Notes: generated by a model not told the origin, from the sequence alone. A stretch of DNA of 64,000 nt from Xenorhabdus ishibashii (GCF_002632755.1 NZ_NJAK01000001.1:3100001-3164000); one strand, 5' to 3'; shown: positions 51,017 through 60,317, counted from the first letter of the stretch. Program-made: numbers and translations.

Positions 51017-51370
51017 ATGCGGTTATTAGTGAACTTTCTATCGCCAATAGATGCCCATATTGTCTTGGGCAGGATGTTATCAGAAGATATTTATGCAGTA
51101 GTAATAGATGAAGATATTGTATGGAATAACTACATGTATTCTCAGGCATTTGGTGGTGTTAAACTGCTTGTTTATCATGCTGATATAGAACGCGCAAAAG
51201 CGATACTTACTGAAATTGAGGATAATAAGTTTTTGTTAGATAAAACAGAATCTAATCAGAGCAATAAAGAGAAATCACCGTTTCAATATTATTTCTCTGT
51301 ATCAATAAATACTTTTTTAGTACTTTTATTGTTTTTAATGTTGGGTATAGCATTGCCATTGAAAAACTAA
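51017..51370 (+). CDS. DUF2007-like protein with C-terminal membrane helix
   Basis: The 117-residue protein begins MRLLVNFLSPIDAHIVLGRM and continues ASED-like acidic sequence, VVIDEDIVWNNYMYSQAFGGVKLLV. This is the pattern of DUF2007 (putative signal-transducing) domains. One hydrophobic helix lies near the end (FLVLLLFLMLGIALPL). ATG at 51017 follows AGAGAGGAAAT; a frame start at 50987 is less likely. It lies just outside the prophage relic. The function is unknown. Confidence 0.6.
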   Translation: MRLLVNFLSPIDAHIVLGRMLSEDIYAVVIDEDIVWNNYMYSQAFGGVKLLVYHADIERAKAILTEIEDNKFLLDKTESNQSNKEKSPFQYYFSVSINTFLVLLLFLMLGIALPLKN

Positions 51371-51764
51371 AATAATCGATTATAGATATTATGTGAAATA
51401 CATCACAATGGCGATCCTATTTACGATTTGTATAATTTCCATTATATTTAAAGATGGTTATTTAGGTAGTCGCCTTATTTCATTGTAAAACAGTTCATCA
51501 TTATACGTTAACCATGTATAAGCATTGTTTGCTTTCCAGAAGTCTTTATTAAATCACTTTTTGACTGAATCATCTATGAAAGGAATGTATTACAGGAATA
51601 AGTGTATACAACTAATAGATATTCTTTAATTTCCACTCCACATGGTATAGAGCTAAATATATAAAATAATAGTATGACAGTAATTAAACACTGGCAGCAA
51701 TATAGCTTGAACGGAAAGTGTTAGTAAAGTAGAGCGACAATATAGTATGTCGCTCTACAAGATC
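51371..51764. other. AT-rich intergenic region without a recognised gene
   Basis: About 390 bp between the DUF2007-like gene and the convergent secreted-protein gene. I see no coding frame, tRNA or strong terminator. GAGCGACAATATAGTATGTCGCTC at about 51732-51755 is an 8-bp inverted repeat (GAGCGACA with TGTCGCTC) and may terminate the minus-strand gene. Confidence 0.5.
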
Positions 51765-52136
51765 TTATTTTGTACTGTTAGATAGGGCATGTTTTGTTTG
51801 TACTTTACATGCCTTAACAGATTTATCCAATGATTCGTCAAAATGGCGTGTGCTTGGGAAGACTTGTTTATTTTTTCTGACTTCTGTGACAGTTTGTTTG
51901 ATAGATGCAATAAATTCATCCTTGTTACTATGGATCTCTTTAAGATCAAATCCCTTACCAGTTAATTCATTGAATGCCTTTTGCGCTATCGTGTCGGGTG
52001 AGTCATGAGTTTTAAATGCTTCTACAGAGGCTTTCCCAAATAAGTTACAATAAGTTTCTGCGGTTTTATCTGCGTTAGCATGTGCGGCATATGAGAAGAA
52101 TGGGGCAAGGAAAATTGGTAATAAAAGATGTTTCAT
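51765..52136 (-). CDS. small secreted protein of unknown function
   Basis: A signal peptide (about residues 1-21, ending AAHA) precedes a charged alpha-helical domain of about 100 residues with two cysteines (ETYCNLFG and KACKVQTK), which may pair. ATG follows GAGGAAATC. It is encoded next to the PliI-like gene on the same strand. I do not recognise the family. Confidence 0.65.
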   Translation of the reverse strand: MKHLLLPIFLAPFFSYAAHANADKTAETYCNLFGKASVEAFKTHDSPDTIAQKAFNELTGKGFDLKEIHSNKDEFIASIKQTVTEVRKNKQVFPSTRHFDESLDKSVKACKVQTKHALSNSTK

Positions 52137-52268
52137 GATTTCCTCTTGATCGACTATATCACGATAGTAGTGATAACTTTAACAGGAACGACAACATTAA
52201 CAATAGTACATAATTCAACGTTTGCGTTGAATCCCAAAGGATAGAAATTTTAAGTGAGGAGATGGTTA

Positions 52269-52748
52269 TTAAGGCTTTTGCTCTATGCATTTTCCTCTTT
52301 TACATATTGCTCGGAGTGACTTGATAGGATCATTTTTTCCATTTATATAGATGCGGCTGATAAGTTTGACATTTTTCTTGGTAATCTTAAGTGCATCGAC
52401 TTCAAGATAATTTCCAGAGCCTGCACTAAGTTTGGAAACAATGAGCTCTTTGGCACCATCACTATCAATATCAGCAAATTTTATCCTCGGAGTGCCATTA
52501 TCTTCAAATACTGAACCATCACGTTTAAATACACCTCCAGTTTCAAAGTCTATGAGATCTTTATCCTTAAAAATAGCAATGGAGTAGCTGCCAATTGAGG
52601 CACTTTCCAGATCACCAGTGGACAGGACGGCAAATCGTTTATCGGGTAATTGAATCAGTTTACCTTCTCCTGCACTGGCAGGTGTTGATAACATTAGGGT
52701 AATTAGGGTAGGGATAGCAATAGTTTTCATCATGTTATTTATAGGCAT
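52269..52748 (-). CDS. PliI-like periplasmic inhibitor of i-type lysozyme
   Basis: A signal peptide (to about residue 26, ending PASA) is followed by a domain with DLESASIGSYSIAIFKD, IKFADIDSDGAKELIV, SAGSGNYLEVDALKI and two C-terminal cysteines (ICKRGKC). These fit what I recall of PliI proteins, whose SGxxY-type loop blocks invertebrate lysozyme. ATG at 52748 follows CGGAGC; the frame extends further with a TTG. An inhibitor of invertebrate lysozyme would suit an insect-associated bacterium. It is identified from memory only. Confidence 0.6.
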   Translation of the reverse strand: MPINNMMKTIAIPTLITLMLSTPASAGEGKLIQLPDKRFAVLSTGDLESASIGSYSIAIFKDKDLIDFETGGVFKRDGSVFEDNGTPRIKFADIDSDGAKELIVSKLSAGSGNYLEVDALKITKKNVKLISRIYINGKNDPIKSLRAICKRGKCIEQKP

Positions 52749-52972
52749 GAGTAATGCTCCGTTTTTAATCAATGTATAGGTGTGATTTATATCGTAGCAC
52801 GAATTTGGGAAGACTATATTCTTAACGGTAATGGTAGCCCGATAGCTATTTAATATTGAGTATATAGATATGAAAGATGATATAGATTATTGAGGATATA
52901 GTATAAAATCCCCCAAAAAAACATTAGATTATCTTATTGTTTTATTATGGTAGGGGTTATGGAGTTAGCATC

Positions 52973-52997
52973 AACGGGAGTCATGGCTCCCGTTTTT
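52973..52997 (+). terminator. orphan plus-strand terminator
   Basis: AACGGGAG and CTCCCGTT enclose TCATGG and run into TTT. No plus-strand gene ends nearby, so it may be left from a deleted gene. Confidence 0.7.
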
Positions 52998-53021
52998 ATT
53001 AACCTCGACATATATTGGACT

Positions 53022-53213
53022 CTATGTGCTATTTTTTTCTATTTTTTCCACAATTTTATTGTACTCTTTCCAAACAACAGATACTGGTGAGCTCAAACAG
53101 CAGATAGAGATTGAACCACCTGTTGCAGGGTGATATTCATACTTTGATTTTCCTCTGTAAACTCTCTTGGGCAGTATGTTGTCTGCGGGATTTTTTCTTT
53201 TTCGCTCTAACAT
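53022..53213 (-). pseudogene. phage integrase, N-terminal fragment
   Basis: The 63-residue frame starts MLERKRKNPADNILPKRVYR and has KYEYHPATGGSISICC and SVVWKEYNKIV. This is the arm-type DNA-binding N terminus of many temperate-phage tyrosine recombinases. It stops before the core-binding and catalytic domains. It differs in position from the icd-side C-terminal fragment, so whether the two were one gene cannot be decided here. Confidence 0.65.
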
Positions 53214-53355
53214 CAATTATAACCTCACTTTCAGATTATCTGATGACCAGATAGTGGATTATTAACATGTTACCAAATTGTTATTGTTGTTTCCTATTGT
53301 AAAAATAACAACTGAAAATTTTAATATGCAATGGTAGCTTTTTCCAACTATCACA

Positions 53356-53733
53356 GTGTTAAAATTTAATAATCTCATCTTAAGTGAAATATTACCATAT
53401 GTTTTTGTAAATATAGGAAATTTCAATATTAAATTTTGTAATTACCCCATTTTTTTTAATGAATTTGGTTATTACTACATTAGTGATATGGCAATACGTG
53501 ATTATCTAAATTTTTCTATGCATTTTGTTTGGCATGATATTAATAATCTCCAGTTAACATATGCTCTATATGTTGTAGGCATTGGTGTAGGTATTAGATT
53601 GATGCTGTTTTTGGTATGTTGTATTTTGGTTGCCAACTGGTTTCGTATTTTAAGTATGATTGTTAATTTGTTTATGTTTCTTGCTTATATATGGGAAGAA
53701 AATTATTGCGTATTTTTTGCGCTAAAAATGTAA
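53356..53733 (+). CDS. hypothetical membrane protein, doubtful
   Basis: The 125-residue frame from GTG is very rich in Phe, Ile, Leu, Tyr and Asn, with hydrophobic stretches near residues 68-90 and 93-113 that could be membrane helices. There is no clear ribosome site and the region is AT-rich, so chance is possible. No family is recognised. Confidence 0.3.
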   Translation: MLKFNNLILSEILPYVFVNIGNFNIKFCNYPIFFNEFGYYYISDMAIRDYLNFSMHFVWHDINNLQLTYALYVVGIGVGIRLMLFLVCCILVANWFRILSMIVNLFMFLAYIWEENYCVFFALKM

Positions 53734-54004
53734 TTAAGTGGCTTGAAATAAGAAATGAAGCGCTTATGAATATCAAGGTAAAAGTTCAATAATACTAAAG
53801 TAAATGTAAAAATTTCATTAAAAGTTACCCATTGAAATAAATATTGTGTTACATTCTTTCTGTTTTAATGGCTCGTATCTCTGTATATGAAAAATACAGA
53901 ATTATGTTACCTGTTAATTATAAAAGGAATTAAGTTCAATAAAATTTCGCCGAATACGGCATTATGGTCAGCTAATGTTTGCTAATTAGTAAGGGGAAAA
54001 TATC

Positions 54005-55459
54005 TTGACGGATCTGATTAACTTCATTAACAACATTCTTTGGGACTATGTACTGATATACCTTCTCCTTGGGGTTGGTCTTTACTTCACACTGCGTTCT
54101 GGTTTTATACAACTTCGCCACTTCGGCCACATGTTTTCGGTTCTGAGAAAAAGTAATAAGTCGGATGATTCTGGCATTTCATCTTTTCAGGCCTTGTGTA
54201 CCAGTCTTGCTGCTCGTGTAGGAACCGGTAACTTAGCCGGTGTTGCCATTGCAATTACTGCCGGTGGACCAGGGGCTATTTTCTGGATGTGGGTAGTGGC
54301 ATTTATTGGTATGGCGACTGCCTTTGTGGAAAGCACGCTTGCCCAGTTGTACAAGACGAAAGACGATCAAGGAAATTATCGCGGTGGCCCGGCTTACTAC
54401 ATGGAAAAAGGGTTGAAGAAGCGATGGATGGGGATTCTGTTTTCATTCTTCCTTATTATCGCGTTTGGTCTTGTATTTAATGCCGTTCAGGCAAATTCAA
54501 TTGCGGAAGCGGCCGCCTTTGCCTTTAATATTAAGCCTATTTATGTCGGTATCATATTAGTTATCATCAGTGGCATCATAATTTTCGGTGGGTTGCGTTC
54601 TATCGCTCGGGTCGCGGAAATTGTTGTACCGTTTATGGCGATTGCTTATTTTATCCTGGCAATTTGGGTTGTTGGCCACAATATTGAACGTATCCCAGCG
54701 GTATTTGCACTGGTTATTAAGAGTGCCTTTGGCATTCAGGAAGCGATAGCGGGAACATTAGGCTACGGTATTTCCCAGGCAATGCTTCAGGGCGTTCAAC
54801 GCGGATTATTCTCGAATGAAGCGGGAATGGGTTCTGCGCCAAATGCAGCGGCATCAGCTTCTCCATATCCACCACACCCAGCCTCTCAGGGATATGTGCA
54901 GATGTTGGGGGTATTTATGGATACCATCGTCATCTGTAGTGCGACGGCTATGATTATCCTCTCTTCCGGCGTTCTTAACGAAAATGTTACTGCGATCAGT
55001 GGGATTGAGTTAACTCAGCGAGCATTGTCATCCGCTGTTGGACATTGGGGAACAATGTTCGTTGCAATTGCTATTTTCTTCTTTGCCTTCACGTCGATTA
55101 TTGCCAATTACGCTTATGCTGAAAGCAACATGATATTCCTGGAGCGTAACCATACTGCTGGCTTATTTATTCTGCGGTTGGCTGCATTGGGTATGGTGAT
55201 GTTTGGTACATTGGCGGACGTACCTCTGGTTTGGAATATGGCTAACCTATCAATGGCGTGTATGGCTATTGTTAACTTGATTGCCATACTTATGTTGTCA
55301 GGTATCGCGATGAAACTGGCGAAAGACTATAACCAGCAGAGAAAATCAGGCAAATTACCAACATTCAATATTAATAGCTACCCAGAGATCCAACAGCAAG
55401 TTGAAAAAGGTATTTGGGATAATGATGCACCGCATAACAGTAAGAAGAGTAATTGCTGA
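54005..55459 (+). CDS. alanine/glycine:sodium symporter (AGCS family)
   Basis: This 484-residue inner-membrane carrier has about ten helices and the AGCS signature regions SLAARVGTGNLAGVAIAITAGGPGA and FSNEAGMGSAPNAAASA. It is similar to E. coli YaaJ. The start is TTG at 54005, behind AAGGGGAAAATATC; no ATG gives the family N terminus. It is a monocistronic gene with its own terminator. Confidence 0.93.
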   Translation: MTDLINFINNILWDYVLIYLLLGVGLYFTLRSGFIQLRHFGHMFSVLRKSNKSDDSGISSFQALCTSLAARVGTGNLAGVAIAITAGGPGAIFWMWVVAFIGMATAFVESTLAQLYKTKDDQGNYRGGPAYYMEKGLKKRWMGILFSFFLIIAFGLVFNAVQANSIAEAAAFAFNIKPIYVGIILVIISGIIIFGGLRSIARVAEIVVPFMAIAYFILAIWVVGHNIERIPAVFALVIKSAFGIQEAIAGTLGYGISQAMLQGVQRGLFSNEAGMGSAPNAAASASPYPPHPASQGYVQMLGVFMDTIVICSATAMIILSSGVLNENVTAISGIELTQRALSSAVGHWGTMFVAIAIFFFAFTSIIANYAYAESNMIFLERNHTAGLFILRLAALGMVMFGTLADVPLVWNMANLSMACMAIVNLIAILMLSGIAMKLAKDYNQQRKSGKLPTFNINSYPEIQQQVEKGIWDNDAPHNSKKSNC

Positions 55460-55531
55460 TACTGAAATGTCTATGTAGTCTATCTATAAGATATCTGTAA
55501 CACAAGATGACGCGTATCAAGTAATTTTATT

Positions 55532-55575
55532 AGCCAGCTATTCGTTCGTTCCACGGATAGCTGGCTTTTATTTGT
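55532..55575 (+). terminator. terminator after the AGCS symporter gene
   Basis: AGCCAGCTAT (55532-55541) pairs with ATAGCTGGCT (55557-55566), followed by TTTATTTGTTTTT. Confidence 0.82.
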
Positions 55576-55680
55576 TTTTAAAAACATGCGGATAAGTATA
55601 AGAACACCACATCTCTTTTTGTTTCATCTAATATATAATCATTCTAATGTTATCTTTTTCTGCAAAATAGCTGACCGATC

Positions 55681-56514
55681 ATGATAAAACGATTAGTAAT
55701 ATGCATATTTATCACATTGTTGATTGGTTGTTCTTATTCCCCTAAGCAAGAAGATAGAAATGGTTACATTGTTGACTATTCCTATCCTTATTCGACCAAG
55801 CAAGATATTGACTCAATTAGATTTCTTGTCCTTCACTATACTGCATTAGGTGATAAAAGCTCTTTACGGGAATTAACGGGAGGGCGTGTTAGTAGTCATT
55901 ACCTTATCCCTTCGCAACCGAGGTATGAGGATAAGGAGCCGATTATTTTCCAATTGGTTGCAGAAAAGGAAAGAGCATGGCATGCGGGGAAGAGTGAGTG
56001 GAATGGATACCAAAGTTTAAACCGCTATTCTATCGGTATTGAAATTGTTAATTGCGGATTCAAACAAGAATTTATTAAAAAAGAATGGTGTTTATATCAC
56101 CCATCACAAATTGATGCAGTCATCAGATTGGCAAAGGATATTATTCATAGGTATAAGATCCAGGCTGTGAACGTTGTGGGCCATAGCGATATCGCACCAC
56201 TGAGAAAAAAAGATCCAGGGCCTGTTTTCCCGTGGCGTGAGCTTTATGAACAGGGAATTGGTGCTTGGCCTGATCATACAACAGTGAATAAATATCTGGC
56301 TGGTAGGGCACCGGATATGCCAGCATCAGTGATATCCATTCAGAAAGTACTGTCCCTTTATGGTTATAGTATCCCTCAAACGGGCGTTTTGGATAGTGCC
56401 ACACATAAAACTATTCAAGCATTTCAGATGCATTTTCGCCCGTCAAACATTAGTGGGATTCCCGATGCAGAAACGGAAGCGATAGCCCTGGCATTGATCG
56501 AAAAATACCAATAA
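55681..56514 (+). CDS. amiD: N-acetylmuramoyl-L-alanine amidase AmiD
   Basis: AmiD is an outer-membrane lipoprotein zinc amidase that cleaves peptidoglycan and anhydro-muropeptides. It has a lipobox (LIGC, Cys17), the amidase_2 domain with zinc ligands in LHYTALGD and GHSDIAPLRKKDPGP, and a C-terminal peptidoglycan-binding domain (about 210-275). The 277 residues match E. coli AmiD (276). Confidence 0.93.
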   Translation: MIKRLVICIFITLLIGCSYSPKQEDRNGYIVDYSYPYSTKQDIDSIRFLVLHYTALGDKSSLRELTGGRVSSHYLIPSQPRYEDKEPIIFQLVAEKERAWHAGKSEWNGYQSLNRYSIGIEIVNCGFKQEFIKKEWCLYHPSQIDAVIRLAKDIIHRYKIQAVNVVGHSDIAPLRKKDPGPVFPWRELYEQGIGAWPDHTTVNKYLAGRAPDMPASVISIQKVLSLYGYSIPQTGVLDSATHKTIQAFQMHFRPSNISGIPDAETEAIALALIEKYQ

Positions 56515-56632
56515 CAGCTTATGCTCAATATATAGAAATAGAGTGATGTTTTTCGGAAAGATAAAGTAAATGCTGGATATAAATAAATTGGGCATGGCGG
56601 CCATGAATAATGGCCGCTAACGATACCAAATT

Positions 56633-57019
56633 TTATGATTCGCAGTTGTAAGTTAGATGTAGTGGAAGCTTAACTTCAAGTTCAATATCTGTACTTTGGC
56701 GAAAATCATAAGGTGTAATGCCATACTCTTTACGGAACATATAAGTGAAATGGGATTGAGAGCCAAAACCGAAATCCAGGGCAATATCAAAAATAGGCAA
56801 GGAACTATTTTTCAACAGATAAACAGCGCCAGCCAAGCGTCGTTGACGGATGTACTTCCCAAGAGATATGCCGGTAACTTCCTTGAATATTTTCTGCATA
56901 TGCCAAAGTGAATAGCCAGAATAAGCAGCAAGCTCTTCAAGATGAATGACACGGCCAAGATGGTTTTCTATCCATTTGCTCAGTGCGCATACAAGTGCTA
57001 AGTGGTTATCTTGTGCCAT
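56633..57019 (-). CDS. AraC-family regulator of the MarA/SoxS/Rob type
   Basis: A single AraC/XylS DNA-binding domain of 128 residues has two helix-turn-helix units (HLEELAAYSGYSLWHMQKIF and IFDIALDFGFGSQSHFTYMF) and IRQRRLAGA between, as in MarA, SoxS, TetD and PqrA. There is no sensor domain, so it is likely controlled by its own expression. ATG at 57019 gives the short family form; the frame extends to 57091. It is divergent from the mgrB-like gene. Confidence 0.88.
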   Translation of the reverse strand: MAQDNHLALVCALSKWIENHLGRVIHLEELAAYSGYSLWHMQKIFKEVTGISLGKYIRQRRLAGAVYLLKNSSLPIFDIALDFGFGSQSHFTYMFRKEYGITPYDFRQSTDIELEVKLPLHLTYNCES

Positions 57020-57215
57020 TACAATTTTAAATTGGTTGAAGGTTGGGGGGAAGTATACACAACTTCTTTTCAAGATGACAAAATCCATCATTAGTAGGGA
57101 AAATAGTGAATAGATTAAAAACTTTAATACACTAGCATCACTCTATCGTATGATAACTTACTATAATATTTTATTATAAAGTTAACTACAATGAAATAAT
57201 CCTAAGGTGACCTCA

Positions 57216-57362
57216 TTGAATACTAAAAAAATCCTTTTAACTCTATGTTCGATATTGATAGGTTTGTTTTTGTATTTGTTAGCGTTGGATGTACATTGTG
57301 AGCAAGGTAATGATGTATTTGAATTAGGCGTTTGTTCCATCACCCGATACTTACCTTTTTAA
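57216..57362 (+). CDS. mgrB: MgrB-like PhoQ inhibitor, 48 residues
   Basis: The frame from TTG at 57216 (after AAGGTGA, five bases away) encodes one hydrophobic helix (residues 5-24) and a periplasmic tail with HCEQ and GVCSITRYLPF. This matches E. coli MgrB: 47 residues with CDQ, a second cysteine in GICAIN and an aromatic end after IP. MgrB sits in the inner membrane and inhibits PhoQ; both cysteines are needed. A TATAAT lies at 57162-57167, but I find no clear PhoP box. phoPQ are also in this window. It is below common ORF length cut-offs. Confidence 0.8.
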   Translation: MNTKKILLTLCSILIGLFLYLLALDVHCEQGNDVFELGVCSITRYLPF

Positions 57363-57666
57363 CAATCAAACATTATTCTGCCTGCATGTGTGTTAATATG
57401 CATCTGTAGTATTCATTATTTGTAAATGATGTTTTAATATCCACTTGATACGAATTAACAAACTCAATATTGCGTTAAATCAGTACATAATTCAGCCACC
57501 ACAATATGTTGAAGGAATTATGTTGAGGAAATTTAAACTCAGCAGATTTTGCTAAATTTGAGAAGAGTAGGAGAATTTCTGACTCTATTCAGGTACAAAG
57601 GTTCAAAATAACAAATAAAACAACTTCTAATGAGACGGGTTCTAAGCATCGTAAAAAGAGGATTAG

Positions 57667-59031
57667 ATGGCAGAACAACTAGAACAACAATCTACGCTTA
57701 AGCGTGGTTTAAAAAACAGGCATATTCAGCTTATTGCTCTTGGCGGTGCAGTAGGAACGGGATTATTTTTGGGTATTGCCCAAACCATTAAAATGGCAGG
57801 GCCTTCAGTGCTTCTTGGGTATGCGGTCGGCGGATTTATCGCATTTTTAATTATGCGCCAACTGGGTGAGATGGTTGTTGAAGAGCCAGTAGCCGGGTCA
57901 TTTAGCCACTTTGCTTATAAATATTGGGGAAGCTTTGCCGGTTTTTTATCAGGCTGGAATTACTGGGCGATGTTTATTTTGGTTGGCATGGCAGAATTAA
58001 CGGCTGTTGGTATGTATATCCAATATTGGTGGCCGGAAGTTCCAACCTGGGTTTCTGCCGCAATATTCTTTATACTGATTAATCTCGTCAATCTAATTAA
58101 TGTTCGGTTATATGGTGAAACCGAATTTTGGTTCTCTATTATTAAAGTCAGTGCCATCATTGGGATGATTATCTTTGGGAGTTATTTGCTGATTAGCGGT
58201 AATGGTGGCCCACAGGCAAGTATCACCAACTTATGGCAGCAGGGTGGCTTTATGCCAAATGGGATTTCTGGCTTGATTATGGCGTTGGCTGTGATCATGT
58301 TTTCATTTGGTGGCCTGGAGATGGTAGGCATTACCGCAGCAGAAGCAGAAAATCCTGAGAAAAATATCCCAAAAGCAACTAACCAGGTTGTTTATCGAAT
58401 CTTGCTGTTTTATATCGGTTCATTGGCTATTTTGCTGTCGCTGTATCCGTGGACGAAGGTTGTAGAAGGTGGTAGCCCATTCGTTTTGATCTTCCATGAT
58501 CTGGATAACTTTTGGGTAGCTAATATGTTGAATGTGGTGGTACTAACGGCGGCGTTGTCTGTTTATAACAGTGGCGTGTATTGTAATAGTCGGATGTTGT
58601 ATGGTTTGGCTAAACAAGGTAATGCACCTCGTGTACTCACAAAAGTTAACAAACGTAATGTACCTGTCTTATCTATTGGTTTATCAGCACTGGCAACATC
58701 AATTGGTGTATTGATTAACTATGTTATGCCTGGTAAGGCATTTGAATTATTGATGGCATTAGTCGTAACAACTCTGGTCATCAACTGGATTATGATTTGT
58801 TGTGCTCATTTGAAATTCCGTTCAGCCAAAGATAAAGAAGGTGTCAAGACGAAATTTCAGGCACTGTGGTATCCATTTGGGAACTATCTGTGCTTGGCAT
58901 TCCTGGCATTCGTTCTCATCGTTATTTTAATGATGCCACCAATTCGCATTTCAGTTATCTTGATGCCATTTTGGATTGGTATTTTATGGGTTGGCTATTT
59001 GATTGTTCACTCAAAGAAAGCCAAAAGATAA
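57667..59031 (+). CDS. pheP: aromatic amino acid permease, PheP-like
   Basis: This is an APC-family carrier of 454 residues with 12 helices. The start LKRGLKNRHIQLIALGGAVGTGLFLG is common to AroP and PheP, while INVRLYGETEFWF, QNYW..MF.LVGMAELTA and WYPFGNYLCLAF are closer to PheP. Phenylalanine is therefore the likeliest substrate. TGTAAATGATGTTTTAAT at 57421-57438 resembles a weak TyrR box, but is 230 bp upstream. Confidence 0.85.
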   Translation: MAEQLEQQSTLKRGLKNRHIQLIALGGAVGTGLFLGIAQTIKMAGPSVLLGYAVGGFIAFLIMRQLGEMVVEEPVAGSFSHFAYKYWGSFAGFLSGWNYWAMFILVGMAELTAVGMYIQYWWPEVPTWVSAAIFFILINLVNLINVRLYGETEFWFSIIKVSAIIGMIIFGSYLLISGNGGPQASITNLWQQGGFMPNGISGLIMALAVIMFSFGGLEMVGITAAEAENPEKNIPKATNQVVYRILLFYIGSLAILLSLYPWTKVVEGGSPFVLIFHDLDNFWVANMLNVVVLTAALSVYNSGVYCNSRMLYGLAKQGNAPRVLTKVNKRNVPVLSIGLSALATSIGVLINYVMPGKAFELLMALVVTTLVINWIMICCAHLKFRSAKDKEGVKTKFQALWYPFGNYLCLAFLAFVLIVILMMPPIRISVILMPFWIGILWVGYLIVHSKKAKR

Positions 59032-59063
59032 ATGAATTAGTTGTTAAGCCATGTCACGTTTTT

Positions 59064-59095
59064 TCAGCCGGGTATTATGTCCGGCTGATTGTTAT
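59064..59095 (+). terminator. terminator after pheP
   Basis: TCAGCCGG (59064-59071) pairs with CCGGCTGA (59081-59088), then TTGTTATTG. Confidence 0.65.
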
Positions 59096-59631
59096 TGTTA
59101 ACTACACAAACCAGTATAGCCAGCTAAATAGTACATTACTGTTATTGTGTGTAACTGGAAATATAAATTCCTCAAAGCGAATCGAAGATATTTTCCTTTA
59201 TCATAGATAAAAGGGTTGTATCATATGATTATGAGTAAATAAATATCATTATCTGGTTAATTCCATTTTAATGAAATATTATTTCTATATTTTTTCTATA
59301 ATTCAGAATGAGAGTGGCTATACTCTTTTTTGAAAATATAATTTTTTTAAACTTTCCCCCCTCCAATAGCATGCGCTTTCTTTATGGAATCAGTTGATCG
59401 TATAAAGATATCCTCAATATATTATAATTGAATGATATTTAATAAATGATAAACAAAAATTAAACTGGTTATATGTAAGGCGGTTATATTGTATGTTCAG
59501 AAATAATAAGGGGAATGAGATATAATTTTTATTTTTATCTGAAATTAATTTTTCATAACAATAACTTCCTGATCTACACCATAACAGATATGAAAAATAG
59601 TATTATGTATTACCTCTATTAAGGAGGTTTT
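59096..59631. other. AT-rich intergenic region
   Basis: About 535 bp, strongly AT-rich. No convincing coding frame was found. A small hairpin, ACCTC/GAGGT at 59612-59628 followed by six T, lies at its right end and overlaps the ribosome site of the next candidate ORF. Confidence 0.45.
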
Positions 59632-59832
59632 TTGAGGTGGTTTTTTATTTTTACATTAATTCATGCAGTTATGTTATTTACAGATTGTTTAGAAGTTTCA
59701 AGCAGGAATAGAGATTCAGAATTTTAAATATGTGCGTTGGCTCCAGCACCTGAAAAAAATGGCTTGCGATTATATAAAGAGTATGTGATAAAACATATGG
59801 GTAAACGAAGTATTGTTCTGTTAAATAAATAA
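59632..59832 (+). pseudogene. small hydrophobic ORF with an in-frame stop
   Basis: TTG at 59632 follows AAGGAGG and opens a 31-codon frame, MRWFFIFTLIHAVMLFTDCL..., ending at TAA (59725). The same frame continues without further stops as LAPAPEKNGLRLYKEYVIKH to TAA at 59830. It may be a 31-residue membrane peptide or a 66-codon gene with a nonsense mutation. The family is not recognised. Confidence 0.3.
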
Positions 59833-59903
59833 TAGTAACTAATACTGGTTTGTTTGTTTTTATGCCAACAGGCTAATAAAGTGATTCAAAGGAAATTTTT
59901 GAA

Positions 59904-60113
59904 ATGGCAAAAATCACTGGTACTGTGAAGTGGTTCAACGAGTCTAAAGGTTTTGGTTTTATTACTCCAGCTAATGGTAGCAAAGATGTATTTGTACATT
60001 TTTCTGCGATTACGAAAGATGGATTTAAAACATTGTCTGAAGGCCAACGAGTTGAGTTTGAAATTCAGGATGGCCCTAAAGGTCCTGCTGCTGCAAACGT
60101 CACAACTTTATAG
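59904..60113 (+). CDS. cspE: cold-shock-domain protein, CspE/CspC type
   Basis: The 69-residue protein has RNP1 KGFGFITP and RNP2 VFVHFSAI, and the whole sequence follows E. coli CspE and CspC. These bind single-stranded RNA and DNA and act as antiterminators. CspE and CspC cannot be told apart with certainty here. ATG follows AAAGGAAATTTTTGAA. Confidence 0.9.
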   Translation: MAKITGTVKWFNESKGFGFITPANGSKDVFVHFSAITKDGFKTLSEGQRVEFEIQDGPKGPAAANVTTL

Positions 60114-60204
60114 TAACAAATTTAATTTGTCTGGTATCTGATTACTGGCTAAATATACTTATCGTTAGTTCAGTTTTAATATCTGACAATAACTTATTGC
60201 AAAT

Positions 60205-60238
60205 ATCACTCTATTAGGGTACTAATAGAGTGATTTTT
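60205..60238 (+). terminator. terminator after the cold-shock gene
   Basis: A perfect 13-bp stem, ATCACTCTATTAG with CTAATAGAGTGAT, encloses GGTA and runs into TTTTATTT. Confidence 0.9.
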
Positions 60239-60241
60239 ATT

Positions 60242-60317
60242 TGACTCGGGGCGTTCTTTATTGAACTGAGAAGTACCCGTATTACCTGATCTGGATAATG
60301 CCAGCGTAGGGAAGTCA
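60242..60317 (+). promoter_or_regulatory. TPP riboswitch (thi box)
   Basis: The conserved thi-box core is explicit: CTGAGA at about 60266-60271, ACCTGATCTGGATAATGCC and AGCGTAGGGAA near 60284-60312, with the outer helix formed by GACTC and GGGAAGTC. A small hairpin, GGTATC/GATACC (60319-60339) followed by CGCTTTTCTTT, may be the expression platform. It would turn off thiD when thiamine pyrophosphate is present. Confidence 0.93.

Noticed and set aside
57031..57060. GGTTGA repeat upstream of mgrB considered as a PhoP box.
   Set aside because: The spacing is not the 11-bp period of (T/G)GTTTA repeats and it lies about 100 bp from the TATAAT box.
59953..60141. A 62-codon frame overlapping the cold-shock gene.
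   Set aside because: It is an out-of-frame shadow of a highly conserved cold-shock domain.
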